Part shown: in pieces, positions 1 to 11,667 of the stretch | How the letters are laid out: every line of letters starts with the position of its first letter | Numbering within the stretch: position 1 is the first letter of the stretch | From: Roridomyces roridus | Lineage: Eukaryota > Basidiomycota > Agaricomycetes > Agaricales > Mycenaceae | Length of the DNA: 64,000 bases | NCBI GenBank assembly: GCA_029378245.1 | Contig: JARKIF010000001.1 | Coordinates: 2,108,001 to 2,172,000, forward strand | Direction of reading: 5' to 3' | The notes under the pieces: generated by a model | Databases searched by the model: none | Told to the model about the DNA's origin: nothing | What the model saw: only the letters and a program-made list of their open reading frames with translations | Translations under genes and position numbers: made by a program

Positions 1-1250
1 CCACTAAAGCGCCCGAGCCGTGGGGTTGAACCCGTAAAAAATCTACTGGGAAGCAGGCCTCGTGTACGGTTACTATCTCTTGGGGCCGCTCCTTCCGTCT
101 CGAAACGACCCTTCTCCAATATTTCACTGAATTCGATCCATGGCGCTCCTTTGAATTCTGAGAGCCGATACCGATGCCACCGGGAGAGCAGGGCTCCTTG
201 CGAATATTGGCGCAATATTAATTGCTGGACAACATGTGTTGATTGCGAGAAGACTAAACTGACATTGTGGGGTAGCCCTGGCGGCGTTTCTTGCTCCGGA
301 TTCTGCTCTTCAGCCACAGAGAATCCCGGGATCCAGGCTTGGGGGGCATCAAACTGGCTCATGTGCTGGCTGGCGATCGACTTCGAATTCAACACCAATC
401 GACATTCAACTTCCGCCGAGCTGAACAGCCGAAATCAGGTTCATTCCGCGTCGGCCTGCGAGATCCGAACGCAGAACCACGGGCAGCCGCATCCCACATG
501 TTCGTCCAGGCAAGAGATTCCTTGCTTTTCACCAGCACCCTCACTCGTACTCGACATACTTGCGATCGGCCAGGAATCCTCCTAATGCCATCCTACAGAC
601 AGCGTCCGCTACCTGCGAGCATAGTAAAGGTGCACTCTTGTCGTTCACGCTGTCACATCGATATCTAGACCTCTCACATTCATGCCAGTTGGGGGATATA
701 CGGTGTCATGCCTTCCTTTACAGTAAACCATCCAAATCCATGACCATCGGGGTGGATACAGAGATGGCTGCCCGCTCTCAGAGGAAGGGTCACGCTTTTA
801 TCGGTCCAGGCAATAACATTGCACGATTGCAATATCTTGCGGTCGAGCCCATATTCACCACCGCGGGCAGCATCCATGATTGCCTTGTCACACTGGGAAA
901 ACGCCGGTTTTTGATCTGCTGCCATTACGACGACGCTGCGCCGGTTAATCGAGCCTTGAAAAAACTCTTCCCGGGATTCGATTGGCGGGGTGAGCTGGTG
1001 TTAGCCGTTCTAGGACAACCCAGAGTTCTTCAATTCGTCGATGGGACCCGTGTCAAACGAGGGGATGTCAATAGGGCACTGAATCTGTATGCCTCACTGC
1101 TTTTCACTGCTACCCACTCATTCCAAATTTCAGATTCCTAGCGCAAGCTTTAGCCAAAATCAATGAGGATGAAGACATCCCGGCGTCTATGGGAACTGAG
1201 CGTGTTTGAATTTACAAGTTCCCAAATTCTGTACTCGTTCTCATGATATT
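1..1250 (+). repeat. Repeat family copy A (left end cut by the window)
   Basis: The first ~300 bases are almost identical to the 5' part of copies B (31.7 kb, plus) and C (58.8 kb, minus). Similarity continues at a falling level to about 1250, where both A and B still share a TCTCATGATA stretch. The copy is truncated by the window start; in C the same family starts about 120 bases further upstream. Divergence rises sharply after ~320, so the copy looks mosaic: nearly identical promoter-side sequence joined to a much older downstream part. It contains the candidate coding domain at 740-1141. Confidence 0.8.
740..1141 (+). CDS. Conserved unknown protein of the repeat family (copy A version)
   Basis: The open frame from the ATG at 740 gives 133 residues. 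It aligns without gaps, apart from one two-residue difference, to the frames in copies B and C: shared blocks include GHAF, IHDC, HYDD, APVN, NWRGELV-like (DWRGELV here) and RYASLL-like (LYASLL here). I estimate 55-60% residue identity with B. Many differences fall in third codon positions, for example CAT/CAC, TGC/TGT and ACA/ACT around IHDC, which suggests that this frame was under coding constraint. I do not recognise the family. The true start may lie further upstream in the same frame (open from 560), and an upstream exon is possible. Confidence 0.45.
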   Translation: MTIGVDTEMAARSQRKGHAFIGPGNNIARLQYLAVEPIFTTAGSIHDCLVTLGKRRFLICCHYDDAAPVNRALKKLFPGFDWRGELVLAVLGQPRVLQFVDGTRVKRGDVNRALNLYASLLFTATHSFQISDS

Positions 1251-3594
1251 GATATATGCTTTTTTCCGTTGCACATTCGGAGGATGCTTCCAAGCCCATG
1301 GAGAGTGAGGTCTTCGGAAAGCCTTATTATCGGTTGTGGAACGGGTGAAAGGGAGCAGTGCAGGCCGGGGTCGGGCATGAGGAGTAATGAGGGTCCGCTG
1401 GGAGGAGGAAAGCGCGGTGGTGACTTCATCGGAGATAAAGCTCTTTGAGCCGGACGACACTGGCCAATGACTCGTACCGCTGGATAAATCCAAAGAAACT
1501 TTCATTCATCACGGGGAGAAAGACCGGCGCGGGATGCCCTTAACAAACGTCTGTGCTTGTTTGAACAGGAGCGCAGGTTTCTGAGGGCTTCTCGGTGCGA
1601 GTACATGCAGTTGGTGGCTACGGGAGACGTCGAGAATGGGGCAGGGAAGAGGAGGCTTATAACGCAATTTGGAGCCAGGATCCCCGACGCCATGTGAGGC
1701 GTGCCACCATCGTGGTGAAATGTGTTGACAGCGCAAAGACGAAAAAAATAAGAAACGACGTGGAATCCCATGGACGCACCCGAAAGCGCCGACAACGAAC
1801 CGGCGTCCTTCTTATGATCTGGGGCAGTCGCGTGCTCTTCCTTTATCTTCCAAGCGCATCCGTCTTCTGGGACCCGCGGGTTATAGCTCTTTCTTTTTGA
1901 CCATTCGACAAATACCTCCTGCTGAGACTATGGAGAGCGTGAGGGAGGATGAATTGAAAAAGAAGAGAATACATACAAGCCTAGCCTCGAGAGGTGTCGG
2001 CGGGTCGTCCACCGTCCACCGTGATACTGGCGTGTTGGGCACTGCTGCTGCCAGTTCAGCCGGGGCGCGACTGGGGAAAGTTGGCGAAGGATGGCCTCGG
2101 AAACGCGTTTCAAATGAACATTCTTGAGGAGAGAAGCATCCGCGGCAATTCATGTCTCATTGCGCTTCTTGTTTGGTACTTGAATTTGGGTTTTGCTAGT
2201 GCATCTAAGCGGGAGCGCGGCGGAGGGCGGTGCGGGTGTGGGCAGAGACAAATCCGCACGTAATTGATCCCATACAGTTGTGGAAGGCTCGGTGGTGGTG
2301 AGAGAGTCGAATGCGATCCATAGATCCTCACCCCGATGCGTTGCGGATGATTAGTGCAATATCCATATAGACTTGAATGGCCAAGTCGAAAGCGGGGAGC
2401 TCTGTACCACTTCCAGTGACTCGACGCGAGCCTGAGAGTCGCGATTTAATTAGAGATGGGGTTCCTCGAAACCTGGAAATCGGGTTAGAGGAAGGCATAC
2501 AAGACATGCACAGGAAGAAGACACGCACAGAACGACCCAAACATGGACGCTCTAGTTGAATACTCAGACAGAGAGGAGGATGTAGCAGAGTTGGCAAGCG
2601 TCATATCCAACCTGTAGCAAGGCAAGGCATCTGAGCCAAGGCTGGTGGCGACCTTCTGCTCGTCTTCCAGGTATAATCTGCCGAATGTCAGTAGCAGATT
2701 TGGAGGACGGATGATGCACGCACGAGTTGTTGTTCATAGACAGTAGCCCGAGACAGAGAATACAGTCAAGTTGACCAAGTCCCAGGCAGAATCGCGTCTT
2801 GCACGCACCGGAGAGGGTGCACCCATCCAAACTTTGCAACATTTTCCCGGTGCTTTTTTTCAGAGTAGAGAGACGAGGTGGATGGAGGTACACAAAGACC
2901 CGCTTTACATGTACTCTTCATGCGTTAGATGGTGTGAGACGCGTCTGGAAGCAACAAGGCAATGCTTTGATCACGTGATCATGAGCAAATCTGATGGCCT
3001 GATGCGCCTAGTTCTGCCTCATGAGTCATGGTCTGGACTACTTACTACCATCTCCCGCCCGATGTCCGATATCCGATATCTCAAGACGTCGCCTCCCATA
3101 AGTCGACGGGCACTTGAACCCGCTGTGAGTCGATGCATCCAGCCATGTATTCCGTTCCTTGGAGCAAATGTGCATGCGACTGAACGTGCTTCAGCTTTCC
3201 TTCGACGTCGACTACCCCTGAGCATGAGTCGGTGCGAGCCAAGCTTAAGATTGCAGGGGGAACTTCATCCAGGGCTGAGGGCTCACTGGCTGCACGCTTT
3301 CTGACTCTGATTATCTGACCCCATGTCAAGTGAGTCGTTCGCCTGTTTTCTGCGCCTGCGACTTAGTTGTATTCTCAGATATCGCGGTGATATGGTAACC
3401 GGTGAAGGCGAGCGAGGCATCCAAATATTCATGCCCAAAGACAAGCTCTGTACCGTGCAGGCGAGGCGGTCAGTCCAGGCAGCCCTCCACTAGTCCAGAT
3501 CGGCGAAGACATGCTCGAGCCACTCGCACTGGGTACGTTGTACATTCGTAGTCGCTAAGTCGAGAATTGCGGACGCCGCATCGTCGCGAGTGCG
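1251..3594. other. No recognisable gene
   Basis: About 2.3 kb with only short open frames on both strands and no family motif I know. The longest plus frame (2771-3304, 177 codons) has arginine/serine-rich composition and no visible domain. The segment separates repeat copy A from the kinase pseudogene. It may hold decayed coding sequence that I cannot assign. Confidence 0.4.
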
Positions 3595-4575
3595 TTGACT
3601 TGTTTCTCAGTCTGTACGATTACACATCCATCCCTGAACCCGACTGCGAGGATATCCCTCTCATCGACGGCGTGGCATAGTATGACGAATGGGATGTATG
3701 AAGTTTTCACTCTCATGGAGTTTTGCCCCGGTGCGTCATGCTAGCCATTTTGGGTTCCCGTTCTCAGCGCGTGTTTAGGGCTGCGGGAACGGCTCTCGGA
3801 GGCCGAAATCCTTCAAATTTTCGTCGACGTTTGCGAAGGTGTCGCTTACATGCATCATTCTCCGCCTCCACTGCTACACCGCGACCTCAAAGTCGGAATA
3901 TACTAGTCCTCTGCGATGTCATTCAAGCTCTGCGACTTCGGTTCTTACAACAGTCGCGACGCACCTGCCAGCCACGACACAGGAGATGCGCGCTCGAGGT
4001 TGATCTTAATCGGCACACGACGCTGCATTACAGGGCGCTGCAGATGGTCGACCTGTATCTGCGCCATCCAGTTGAGCGAAGAGTGACGTTTGGGCGCTCG
4101 GGGTTCTGCTATACAACCTCTGCTACTACACCACTCCCTTCGAAGAACACGGCCCGCTCGTCATCCAGTACCGCATTCCGCCATATCCGGTGTATTCGGC
4201 CTAGATGAACTCAGTACGTGTCCTGACTCGAATTGTTCGTTTGCCGCTGACAATTCAAACAGTACCCATGCTGCGCGAACACGCCGCCGAAGGGCCTTCA
4301 GTATTCGAGCTCTTGGCGCTCGTACATCGGGTACGTGGCACCCAATCTCCATTCACCTGCACTATCCCCGCTCCGCAACCTTTTTCCCCTCTTCCCCACC
4401 AAACACCATCCTCCACCTCCAACCCGCTCGAGAGCACCGTCACTTATCTTTCGCAACAACAACAGAATCCCAATGCTGGCACGCCAGAGCCGCAGCAACA
4501 ACGTCCCCGATATGAGCGACTTTATTGTGTTCCTTGCAGCATATATGCTACTACTAGACTCACTTTAAATAATAT
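3595..4575 (+). pseudogene. Decayed AAK1/Ark1/Prk1-type serine/threonine kinase
   Basis: Frame-by-frame reading recovers a kinase in order: YEVFTLMEFCP before the hinge (about 3695), an EAEILQIF helix (about 3800), the catalytic-loop HRDLK (about 3877), LCDFGS for the DFG segment (about 3930), YRALQMVDLY where the family has an APE-type sequence (about 4035), [12 protein letters not shown] (about 4080) and [10 protein letters not shown] (about 4125). After an intron with a good acceptor near 4262, MLREHAAE and PSVFELL follow. These are hallmarks of the Numb-associated/AAK1 family, which acts in endocytosis and actin patch control. The gene is broken: a TAG follows YPVYSA at 4202-4204, part of the family's sequence before YRIPPYP is missing, PEM reads LQM, and frames shift several times. 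The N-terminal ATP-binding lobe is hardly recognisable. Confidence 0.8.
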
Positions 4576-4692
4576 ATTCCAGATTTATGTGTTTTACTTC
4601 GCATTTGCAGTATGAGAGGATGGCTTTGTCCCTTCTATCTATGTAGTGGGGGATATAAGGGTTCCCGAAGTGATGGCTGCTAAGCGCTCAAA

Positions 4693-4756
4693 TCCCAATA
4701 AGGACACTTGCCCTTGATTTGGATGCCTTCCTCCGGCCCGATTGGACTTGCTTTTC
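4693..4756 (+). repeat. Short dispersed repeat, copy 1 (ACACTTGC...TTGGAT signature)
   Basis: About 64 bases are shared with 49264-49326 (reverse strand) and 63556-63612. The common core is GGACACTTGC followed by CTTGAT, a GGAT, CTTCCTCCGG-like and GGACTTGCT. It lies just upstream of the F-box-associated gene at 5028. Confidence 0.6.
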
Positions 4757-5027
4757 TTCTCCGTCGCGACTTATTGGACATAGTATCTCTCCGCCTCTCT
4801 TCACGAAAAATGCAGAAAACACCCTGCCTCGGTGATATCCAACACCAGAGGACTTCTCTGCATACCGAGGCAGAAAGGCCATTACCATGGACAAAGGCCC
4901 ACATGTGCAGAAAGAGCCATCCAGGTTCAAAGGGAGCAGATTCATTTACACAAAGGGATCAGATACCAACGCTCACTAATAAAGAAACGTATTTCTTCAC
5001 CGATGTTTCAGAAACCACCTTTCCCCC

Positions 5028-6145
5028 ATGATGAGTAGTGGCGGCCTTTCCTTGAGCCTTGACGGATTTGCCCACGAGCTCGTGTTCCATGACATCGACA
5101 TCCCCGTGTCCCTGATGTACAAATCTGTCGACATCCGGTCAACCCGTGCATTGGCCAAGTTTTGCCAGTCTATCGACGAGAACCCGGACGTTTGTGCCGC
5201 CGTTAAACGTCTCATCATAAACATGTGCGTCCAATGTAAATCTAATCCCCCAAGACTTATTTGAGCACTCGTAGACCTATATGGAATGAAGATCTGGACG
5301 AAAACGTGAAGATTCGGTCTCTTGCGCAGTCACTAAGCCGCCTTTCTTCTCTCGAGAAATTCGAGATACGTGGCAGCGGGTCCATGACCCTGCTTGCACT
5401 CCTCACTGAAGCATTTCCTGATCTCCGGTCCTTTATATCAGGCTTCACCACTCGCGATACCGAACCATTTATACGCGCACACAGACGCTTGGAAAGAGTC
5501 CATGTGCAACCAGCCGAGCTCCCGGGAGATTTCTTCAACAAAGATCTCCGTCCCTTCCATTTCGAGTCGCTCCGCTACATCTCCGGACCTGCATTCCTTG
5601 CCGGTGCACTCATAGTTGGGTCCAGGGCGCGATCCCTTGCGGTGTATTGGGGTCCTCCAGATTATCACCACAAGCCGACCTTGCAATGCATTGCGCGGTC
5701 CACACTGCCTGTGGAAAACCTCAGCAACATTATGTCTGGGCATTGGAACGACATTCCTGTGAAGGAGATTGCGAAACGGTTGCCGCGGCTGAGAACGCTG
5801 GGGTTCCGGATTTGCAAAGGCTCAAATGTTGACGATCAAAGCTGGCATGCTGCAAGGAAGGCAAGTGAATCCATGCCGCATAAGATGATGAAAATAACAA
5901 ACCGTCTGCAGGCCTTCATTCAAGACCTAACTGCAGCCTTGATTCGTTTCCAGCGCCTTGAGACCCTCTCCCTCGTTGATTTCCCCGACAAAGCAGGACC
6001 AGTAGAGCGCGCCTCGAACCAAGAGGAGCTTCGCCTGCGTCATTCCTGGGGATCCGCTTGCCCAAGTCTGAAGGAAATCACCTTCAGTGGTACACGCTAT
6101 GGACGCTCCCGGGTAGGGGAGAACCTTTGGGACCTCTGCATATGA
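5028..6145 (+). CDS. F-box-associated leucine-rich protein
   Basis: Two exons, 5028-5224 and 5275-6145, are joined across a 50-base intron (donor GTGCGT, acceptor CGTAG) and give 355 residues in one uninterrupted frame. The N-terminus (LMYKSVDIRSTRALAKF) has the form that follows the F-box in mushroom F-box/LRR proteins. Leucine-rich pieces come next (SLEKFEIRGSG, PDLRSFIS, PRLRTLGFRI, QRLETLSLVDFP, PSLKEITFSG). A classical F-box is not visible at the N-terminus, so an upstream exon may be missing or the motif may have diverged. Related proteins are substrate adaptors of SCF ubiquitin ligases; that role is inferred here. The start is the ATG directly before MSSGGLSL. Confidence 0.7.
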
Positions 6146-6479
6146 CCGTTATTAGCTAGTGTGCTATTCGTTATTCATGTACAACTGTTCTAGGAAATTT
6201 CTCGCAAAAAAAACGTGCAATAGAACTTCGGTGGGGCGAGTTGCAACGAGGAAGAATTTTCTCGTGAGATGGAGTACTGTGACGGAGATTCACTGCGGCG
6301 GCGACCGCGGATGGCCTTCCAGCAAGGGTAGCTAGATCGGGGTGTACGATTTGCGCTTCATTCCGGATCCATGCCGATATGCAATGATATCTTTTCCTTT
6401 TTATATATCTCAAACAAGCCACGTTCCTGGACGAGATACAAGATTCACTTGGCAATTCGCTACTCGAAATCCGCCATCA

Positions 6480-7189
6480 AGGCTGAGACGAGTGCTTGCA
6501 AATGGACAAACTTCAAGTGCCCACTGGGAGTACCGAGAGCAATAGATGATCCCAGGTGCATTTCCTCCACCGCGAGGGCGAATTTAGCGAATCACGGAGC
6601 CGGAGGTCGTGGAAAGCCGTGGAGAGAGAGCTTCCGCAGGTTCGGAAGATTGGTGGATGGAAAGACGAAATGGGTTTTGTTGGAGAGGGCGTAGATCAGT
6701 GCCTTTCACCGCAAAGGGTGGTTGACGAGGTAGTCGTTGGGAGTCGTCAAGTCTGCCGACGACCGAATGGTGACATCTGCGTGCGAAGGGCAGGTGCCCT
6801 CCGATTGAACCAAACTGAGAGCTCCATGGCTGGAGGTGAGGGCTCAGAATAGGCTAGACAGTTCGTAAAATCGACTACCTGACTGGATGTTTGTCCAGAG
6901 TTGAGGTCAGAGGTGTTGCTAAAGCCGGTTGTCGCCACTGGCCACAAACGTGCGCCAAAAGCAAGGGGTCGTGCTGGGGGTCTTCCTTCACGTACGCATT
7001 GAATACCTCAATGGTGAGTTCGAGAGTATTGGTAGACCATGGCTCGGATTGCCTGCTCCAACTGCGCTTCTTCGGCACGCTGCACGCAAGGCTTAAAGCA
7101 GTCTGGCGCCGGATTTCAACGAGACGGGAGTGCAGCGTAGTGCGGGAAGCATTAAAGACGAGTTGAGGGTGCGCTTCAACTTCAAGCAT
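6480..7189 (-). pseudogene. Broken F-box/LRR gene
   Basis: On the minus strand an F-box is clear near 7010-6910: LTIEVFNAYV, then PLLLAHVCGQWRQPALATP, the usual F-box pattern. The sequence then changes frame to VDFTNCLAYSEPSPPAMEL (about 6880-6820) and later to NLRKLSLHGFP, a leucine-rich piece with an in-frame TGA shortly after it (about 6590). At least one frameshift and one stop are needed, so I call it a pseudogene. The VDFTNCLAYSEPS block has a close paralogue on the plus strand at 58862-58980, just outside repeat copy C. Confidence 0.7.
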
Positions 7190-8300
7190 GCCAACATGGT
7201 TGGTCCATGTAGGTCCATATTTATTTGGCTCCTAGCTTAAGTAAGCACCATGCACACACTCTTTGCCTCCGTAGAAGCTCCCGTCTTCGCCCTCGATTAC
7301 GAGTGAATCATCGAACTTGAGAAGGGTGATGAACTTCATGTCGCTCCTGATGAAAAAAGGGTACGGAAACCTTGAAACCGAGACGCTTATCCTGAAGTTG
7401 TGGCTGTAGGACCACCCCCTCAGCCAGTCGAGTGGATCTTTATCCAGCACCAGCAGGGTCTAACGTCCTCACAGAGGCCGCGAAACGCCGGTCATATACG
7501 TATCAACGCCTCAGAAAAACCTCATCGGAATCCTGAATTCTTGGCACAATCATCAAAAAATTTACCCCTGGCTCAAGACACCCTCCGACCTCACTTTTTC
7601 GTGTGTTGTCGCTAGAAGCGTCGAGTCCACGCAGGACTACGATGAGAATGGAGCCATCACGTTACCCCCAGAGTTGTGAGACGCATCGGCTTTCGAAGGA
7701 GTGACCAACTATATTTTGTTTCAGATACATAAAAATCGTCATCAGCGGTCCTTCCGAAAGGAAATCATTCTACTGCAGCCGAATGCTATGGGCCGTGCGG
7801 ATGGACCCCCACCGGGCTTTGTACGAAGCTCAGAGATCGCCTCAGGGCCCACCGCCTACGTGGCAAATCGACTGTCAATTCGACAGAGCGTCCGTCAAGG
7901 CTTGTGTCGTCATGGACTCCACTCACCGCTTTAACACTGTGGATGCATATACTGCGACCACCGCCCCGGAGCTCCCGTGCTTCAACGGAGAGATCCCGCA
8001 CCTCATAATACGTCTTTACAGGCACCAGGTCAGCTGAAACATGCTTTCCCCAGTAGACGCTCACCGCCCGCATCGTCACATAGCTCCAGGCTGTTGAGTG
8101 GATGATAAAGCAGGAGGATTCGTCCCCACCCTGCCCGGGAAAACCTAAACACTTGTGGGAACAGGGGCCCAACGCTCTCTTCCGTCATCGCTTCTACAAA
8201 ATTCTCAATCTTTCCACACAAGATCGGTGTTCATTGTCGGGGGGAGGCCTACTTGCTGATTCGATGGTTTGTTCTTCATGACCCGATAGCTTTTCTTTTT
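7190..8300. other. No recognisable gene
   Basis: Only short frames are present on both strands. A minus frame at 8172-7786 (128 codons) has no domain I recognise. The stretch may hold the lost or diverged N-terminal part of the helicase gene that becomes readable at about 8.3 kb. Confidence 0.35.
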
Positions 8301-8304
8301 CGAT

Positions 8305-11050
8305 ACTGACCCGTGCATTAGGGTTTGGTCCGCCAGGATACCTTTTTTCATCAAATTTGGACTCATATTGAGCCTGCCTATACAGGGAAAGACTCTTTCT
8401 ACGCTCGCCCTCATTTCAGCCACGCTCAAAGATGTACCTCGAGGTTTCGTCAGAACCACCTTGATAAGTAAGTTAGCCAAGTCTCCGGGGTGTGTTCTGA
8501 TCCTTCTCATCAAATCGACTAGTTGTTCCTCTGAGTGTAATCGACGTGTGGCGAAAGGAGATTGATACACAGTGCCCGGGGCTCAAAAAGGTGGTTTATT
8601 ACCCCCCGGACGGTAGCGCTACGCCGAGATTTGAAGACTACGATATCGTTTCAACAAACTACGATACCCTCGCCGGTGAGAAAGGGGAACCTCTTCTCCG
8701 CATCCCGTGGCGGGTGAGTTTTCCAAAGCTACAATTCCAGTCAGTCAGTCATATGACAGCGAATTGTGATCGACGAATGCCACAATCTCCGAAATTCGGA
8801 TACGGCGTTGTACAAGAAGGCAATGCAGTTGCGAGCTGATTCAAGATGGGGATTGTCAGGCACTCCGATTGTGCGCAAATGCTCTTCTTTTCGTTCTAAT
8901 CTGAGCACAATAAATAGATCAACAAGCTCGATGTGCGTCCGTTATGCGCGCAGATCTGAGCATGATTATCTGACTAGCTCTGTAGGATCTACGCTCATTA
9001 GTCGCTCTCTTGAGGCTGTGCCCGCCCTTGGGTGTTCGCAATTTGTTTTTCACCTCTTGAAAATCACTCATCATAACAGGACATTGACTTCTGGAAGAAA
9101 GCCATCGGTACCGGAAAGGAGCATAACAGAACCGATTGAGAAACTCAAGGACAGCGCTCAGCAAACCTCAAGGTATGTCTACCTCCATACCTGGAACGTC
9201 CTAAAACACGATATCCCAGGAAATGATGAACTGTATCTGCCTCCGACGAACCAAAGATGTAAGTTTACGATCTGAGCTTGGAAGAGGTGGAAATGAAAAC
9301 AGATGACAGATGGTCGATCAAGACGGCAAGCGAATCGTGCAACTTCCCGACGTGTGTAATCTCCGATTCGACATCCACGGCCAGTGGGACCAATTTTTTT
9401 CAGGTCACAGAAAAAGCAATCATCGTCACCCTTTACCCCGAACAGCAGGTAGCTAAATACGGCTATCCCATAGAAAAATGCCTTGAAAAATCCGCCTAGG
9501 CTTTGTACAACCATACGGAGGCCGAAAAGGGCTCACGAGAATGGACCTCTGTATGCAGCGTAATCAACTCATGTCCACCGCGTCTCCACTGACATCTGGC
9601 CCGACCAGGATATGAATCACGTCCAAATATTGAAAATAATCACACGGCTACGACAGATTGCGATTCATCCGTCCCTGATCCCGGAGAAACAAGCCAAAGA
9701 GGAACCAAAGCAGAAGCAGGGTGCAAAGAACAAGTAAGTACCCACCCGACACAAAAAATGATAACTTCTCAGTTCCAGTAGAGCATCCAAATGCAAGGGG
9801 TGCTCACAAGTGGTCGACCAGGAGCAAGGTGGCTATCGCTGCCTGGCAAACAAGAAGCCGCACGTTTTCTGTTCTTTTACTTGGTAAGAGTTCACCTTTC
9901 CAAGTTTGGTGCATTTTTATCTGTGTCGGAGCAGCCTCCCAGGCGATCGCGAAGTAGGTGATGCAGATCTTGATGACCCAGAGTTTTCCGTTCTCTGTCC
10001 TTGTGTGGGTTTAATTTGCATCTCGTGTCGCGGGATTTGGAGACATGATGATGTTTTACAGGGTGCTGCATTGGTCGAGAACGACACTTTCGTCGTAGCT
10101 GACCACGCCACGAAGCCTGGTGTATCCGCTAAGCTGGATATACTCATGAAATTATGCCATGCGGTACCAAATGGAGAGAAGAGTTTGGTATTCTCCAATT
10201 TCGTTCAGTACGTCCAAAGGAGCACCTATGTAAAGTTTTTTAGACGTTATTTAGATTCCTCAAAATTGCCCAGCGGCGTTTTGCCAACGAGGGTATCCAG
10301 TGCGCGTTGTACCACGGCGGGATGTCTGCACGGGACAGGACGCGGGTTATAGATCAGGTACGTTCTGGTCGTTTGGCCGTCGACCCGAACGAGGCTTACT
10401 ATCATATATGTTCCAGTTTCGAGGCTCCGGCACAAGTGGCCCGCGGGTTATGCTTATCTCCATTCATGCCGTCTGTTTCTGGGTGTATCCCTTCCAGAAG
10501 CTCACTGATGCAGGATTACAGGGAGGTGTTGGCCTGAATTTGACTGCAGCCAACCATGTATTCCTGATTGACCCGTACGTCCCCAATACTTCTGTCCTCC
10601 CTTCGGATGCTGATTAATGGCAATAGATGGTGGCAGGTGCGTTTAACCTCAACCACGACGAACGCAGTTGAATCCCAGTACAGTCTGCCATAGAGCATCA
10701 AGCTATCGATCGAGGTGCGTGGTCTCCCGAGACAATTCATTTATTGATGTTCAGTACAGTAAATCGCATTGGGCAAGAACGAGAAGTTGAGGTCATCCGT
10801 CTCGTTGCACAAAACACGATCGAGGCACGAATTCGTGAAATCCAGGTAGAGAAGGCGGCTATGATACAACGGGCAAGATATTTCTAACATATTTGGCGAT
10901 AATGTACTGATCGAAAACACAGGCGTTGGCGGACGTTGATGTTTTAGATCGGCTTAGTGAGTACCCGTTCAGAATGGCCTCCCTGCTGATTCTTTTCAAC
11001 CGTGTGCAGCATATGATACAGTCAAGGTAACCGCCGGCACACACTACTTC
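8305..11050 (+). CDS. SNF2-family helicase/ATPase, N-terminally incomplete
   Basis: Many short exons on the plus strand build a SNF2 motor. In order: GKTLSTLALI (Walker A, 8386), TTLIIVPLSVIDVWRKEID across an intron (8455-8570), FEDYDIVSTNYDTL, IVIDECHNLRN (motif II, from 8763), RWGLSGTPI (motif III, about 8845), ICLRRTKD (about 9230) and RIVQLPD (about 9330). RQIAIHPSL follows (about 9655), with a cysteine-rich insert CKGCSQVV (about 9795), then EKSLVFSNF (10175), CALYHGGMSARDR (10300), GVGLNLTAANHVFLIDP (10525), WWQ across an intron, and HQAIDRVNRIGQ (10700-10780). This fits Rad5/Rad16/Uls1-like remodellers. The acidic/glycine start of Walker A is not cleanly encoded upstream, and the frame is off by one near 9040, so the copy may be damaged. 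Exon edges are approximate. Confidence 0.75.
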
Positions 11051-11667
11051 TTTCAATGCCATTGATGGCCTCTCATCACAGGCAACTTCCCGGACGTCCA
11101 ATGAGGGTGACTCTTCCCAGACGTCTTGCCACCGCGGACAACTAACATTCTTTTGGCAGAGTTGATCAAGTGCCTCTTTTGAGACAAAACCAACGCAGTC
11201 AGGAAGGAGAGATGTCTACGCTTCCAGACGGAGAGTCGTACTGAAAGGAGAATTTGTGAATGGTCATGACAAGACACTCCAGCGCGAACAAGTTAGGGTT
11301 GTAATTACTCGATGTTGAATGGGCAAATAGATTTTTTGTTGGTACACAGCAGAATGGATTCATGACGAACAGTAAGCGACGTCCGCAAGGGGTGTGCTAG
11401 AATTGTGGGTCGGGGACATTTCAAGTCGCGATGCCGGAGCCTGAAAAAGTAGAATGCCTCTGAGTCTGCGAACGCGGCGGTGTCGACGGTGTGTGGTGTG
11501 TCGTACCCGGGAGGCCCGTGAAAACTTTGCCGCGCCAGTCCCGCTGTCTTATGCCGACAAGCTCACTGCTCGGCGCTGTCGCGAAGAACGGAGCAAGACG
11601 GGGAATTCGGCATCCCAGAGATCTCGGATCACGAAATCTGCCGCAAATTGAGCCATTGTATGAGCTA

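Noticed and set aside
2771..3304. 177-codon plus frame as a gene
   Set aside because: No motif, arginine/serine-rich composition, an overlapping open frame on the other strand, and no plausible splice partners.
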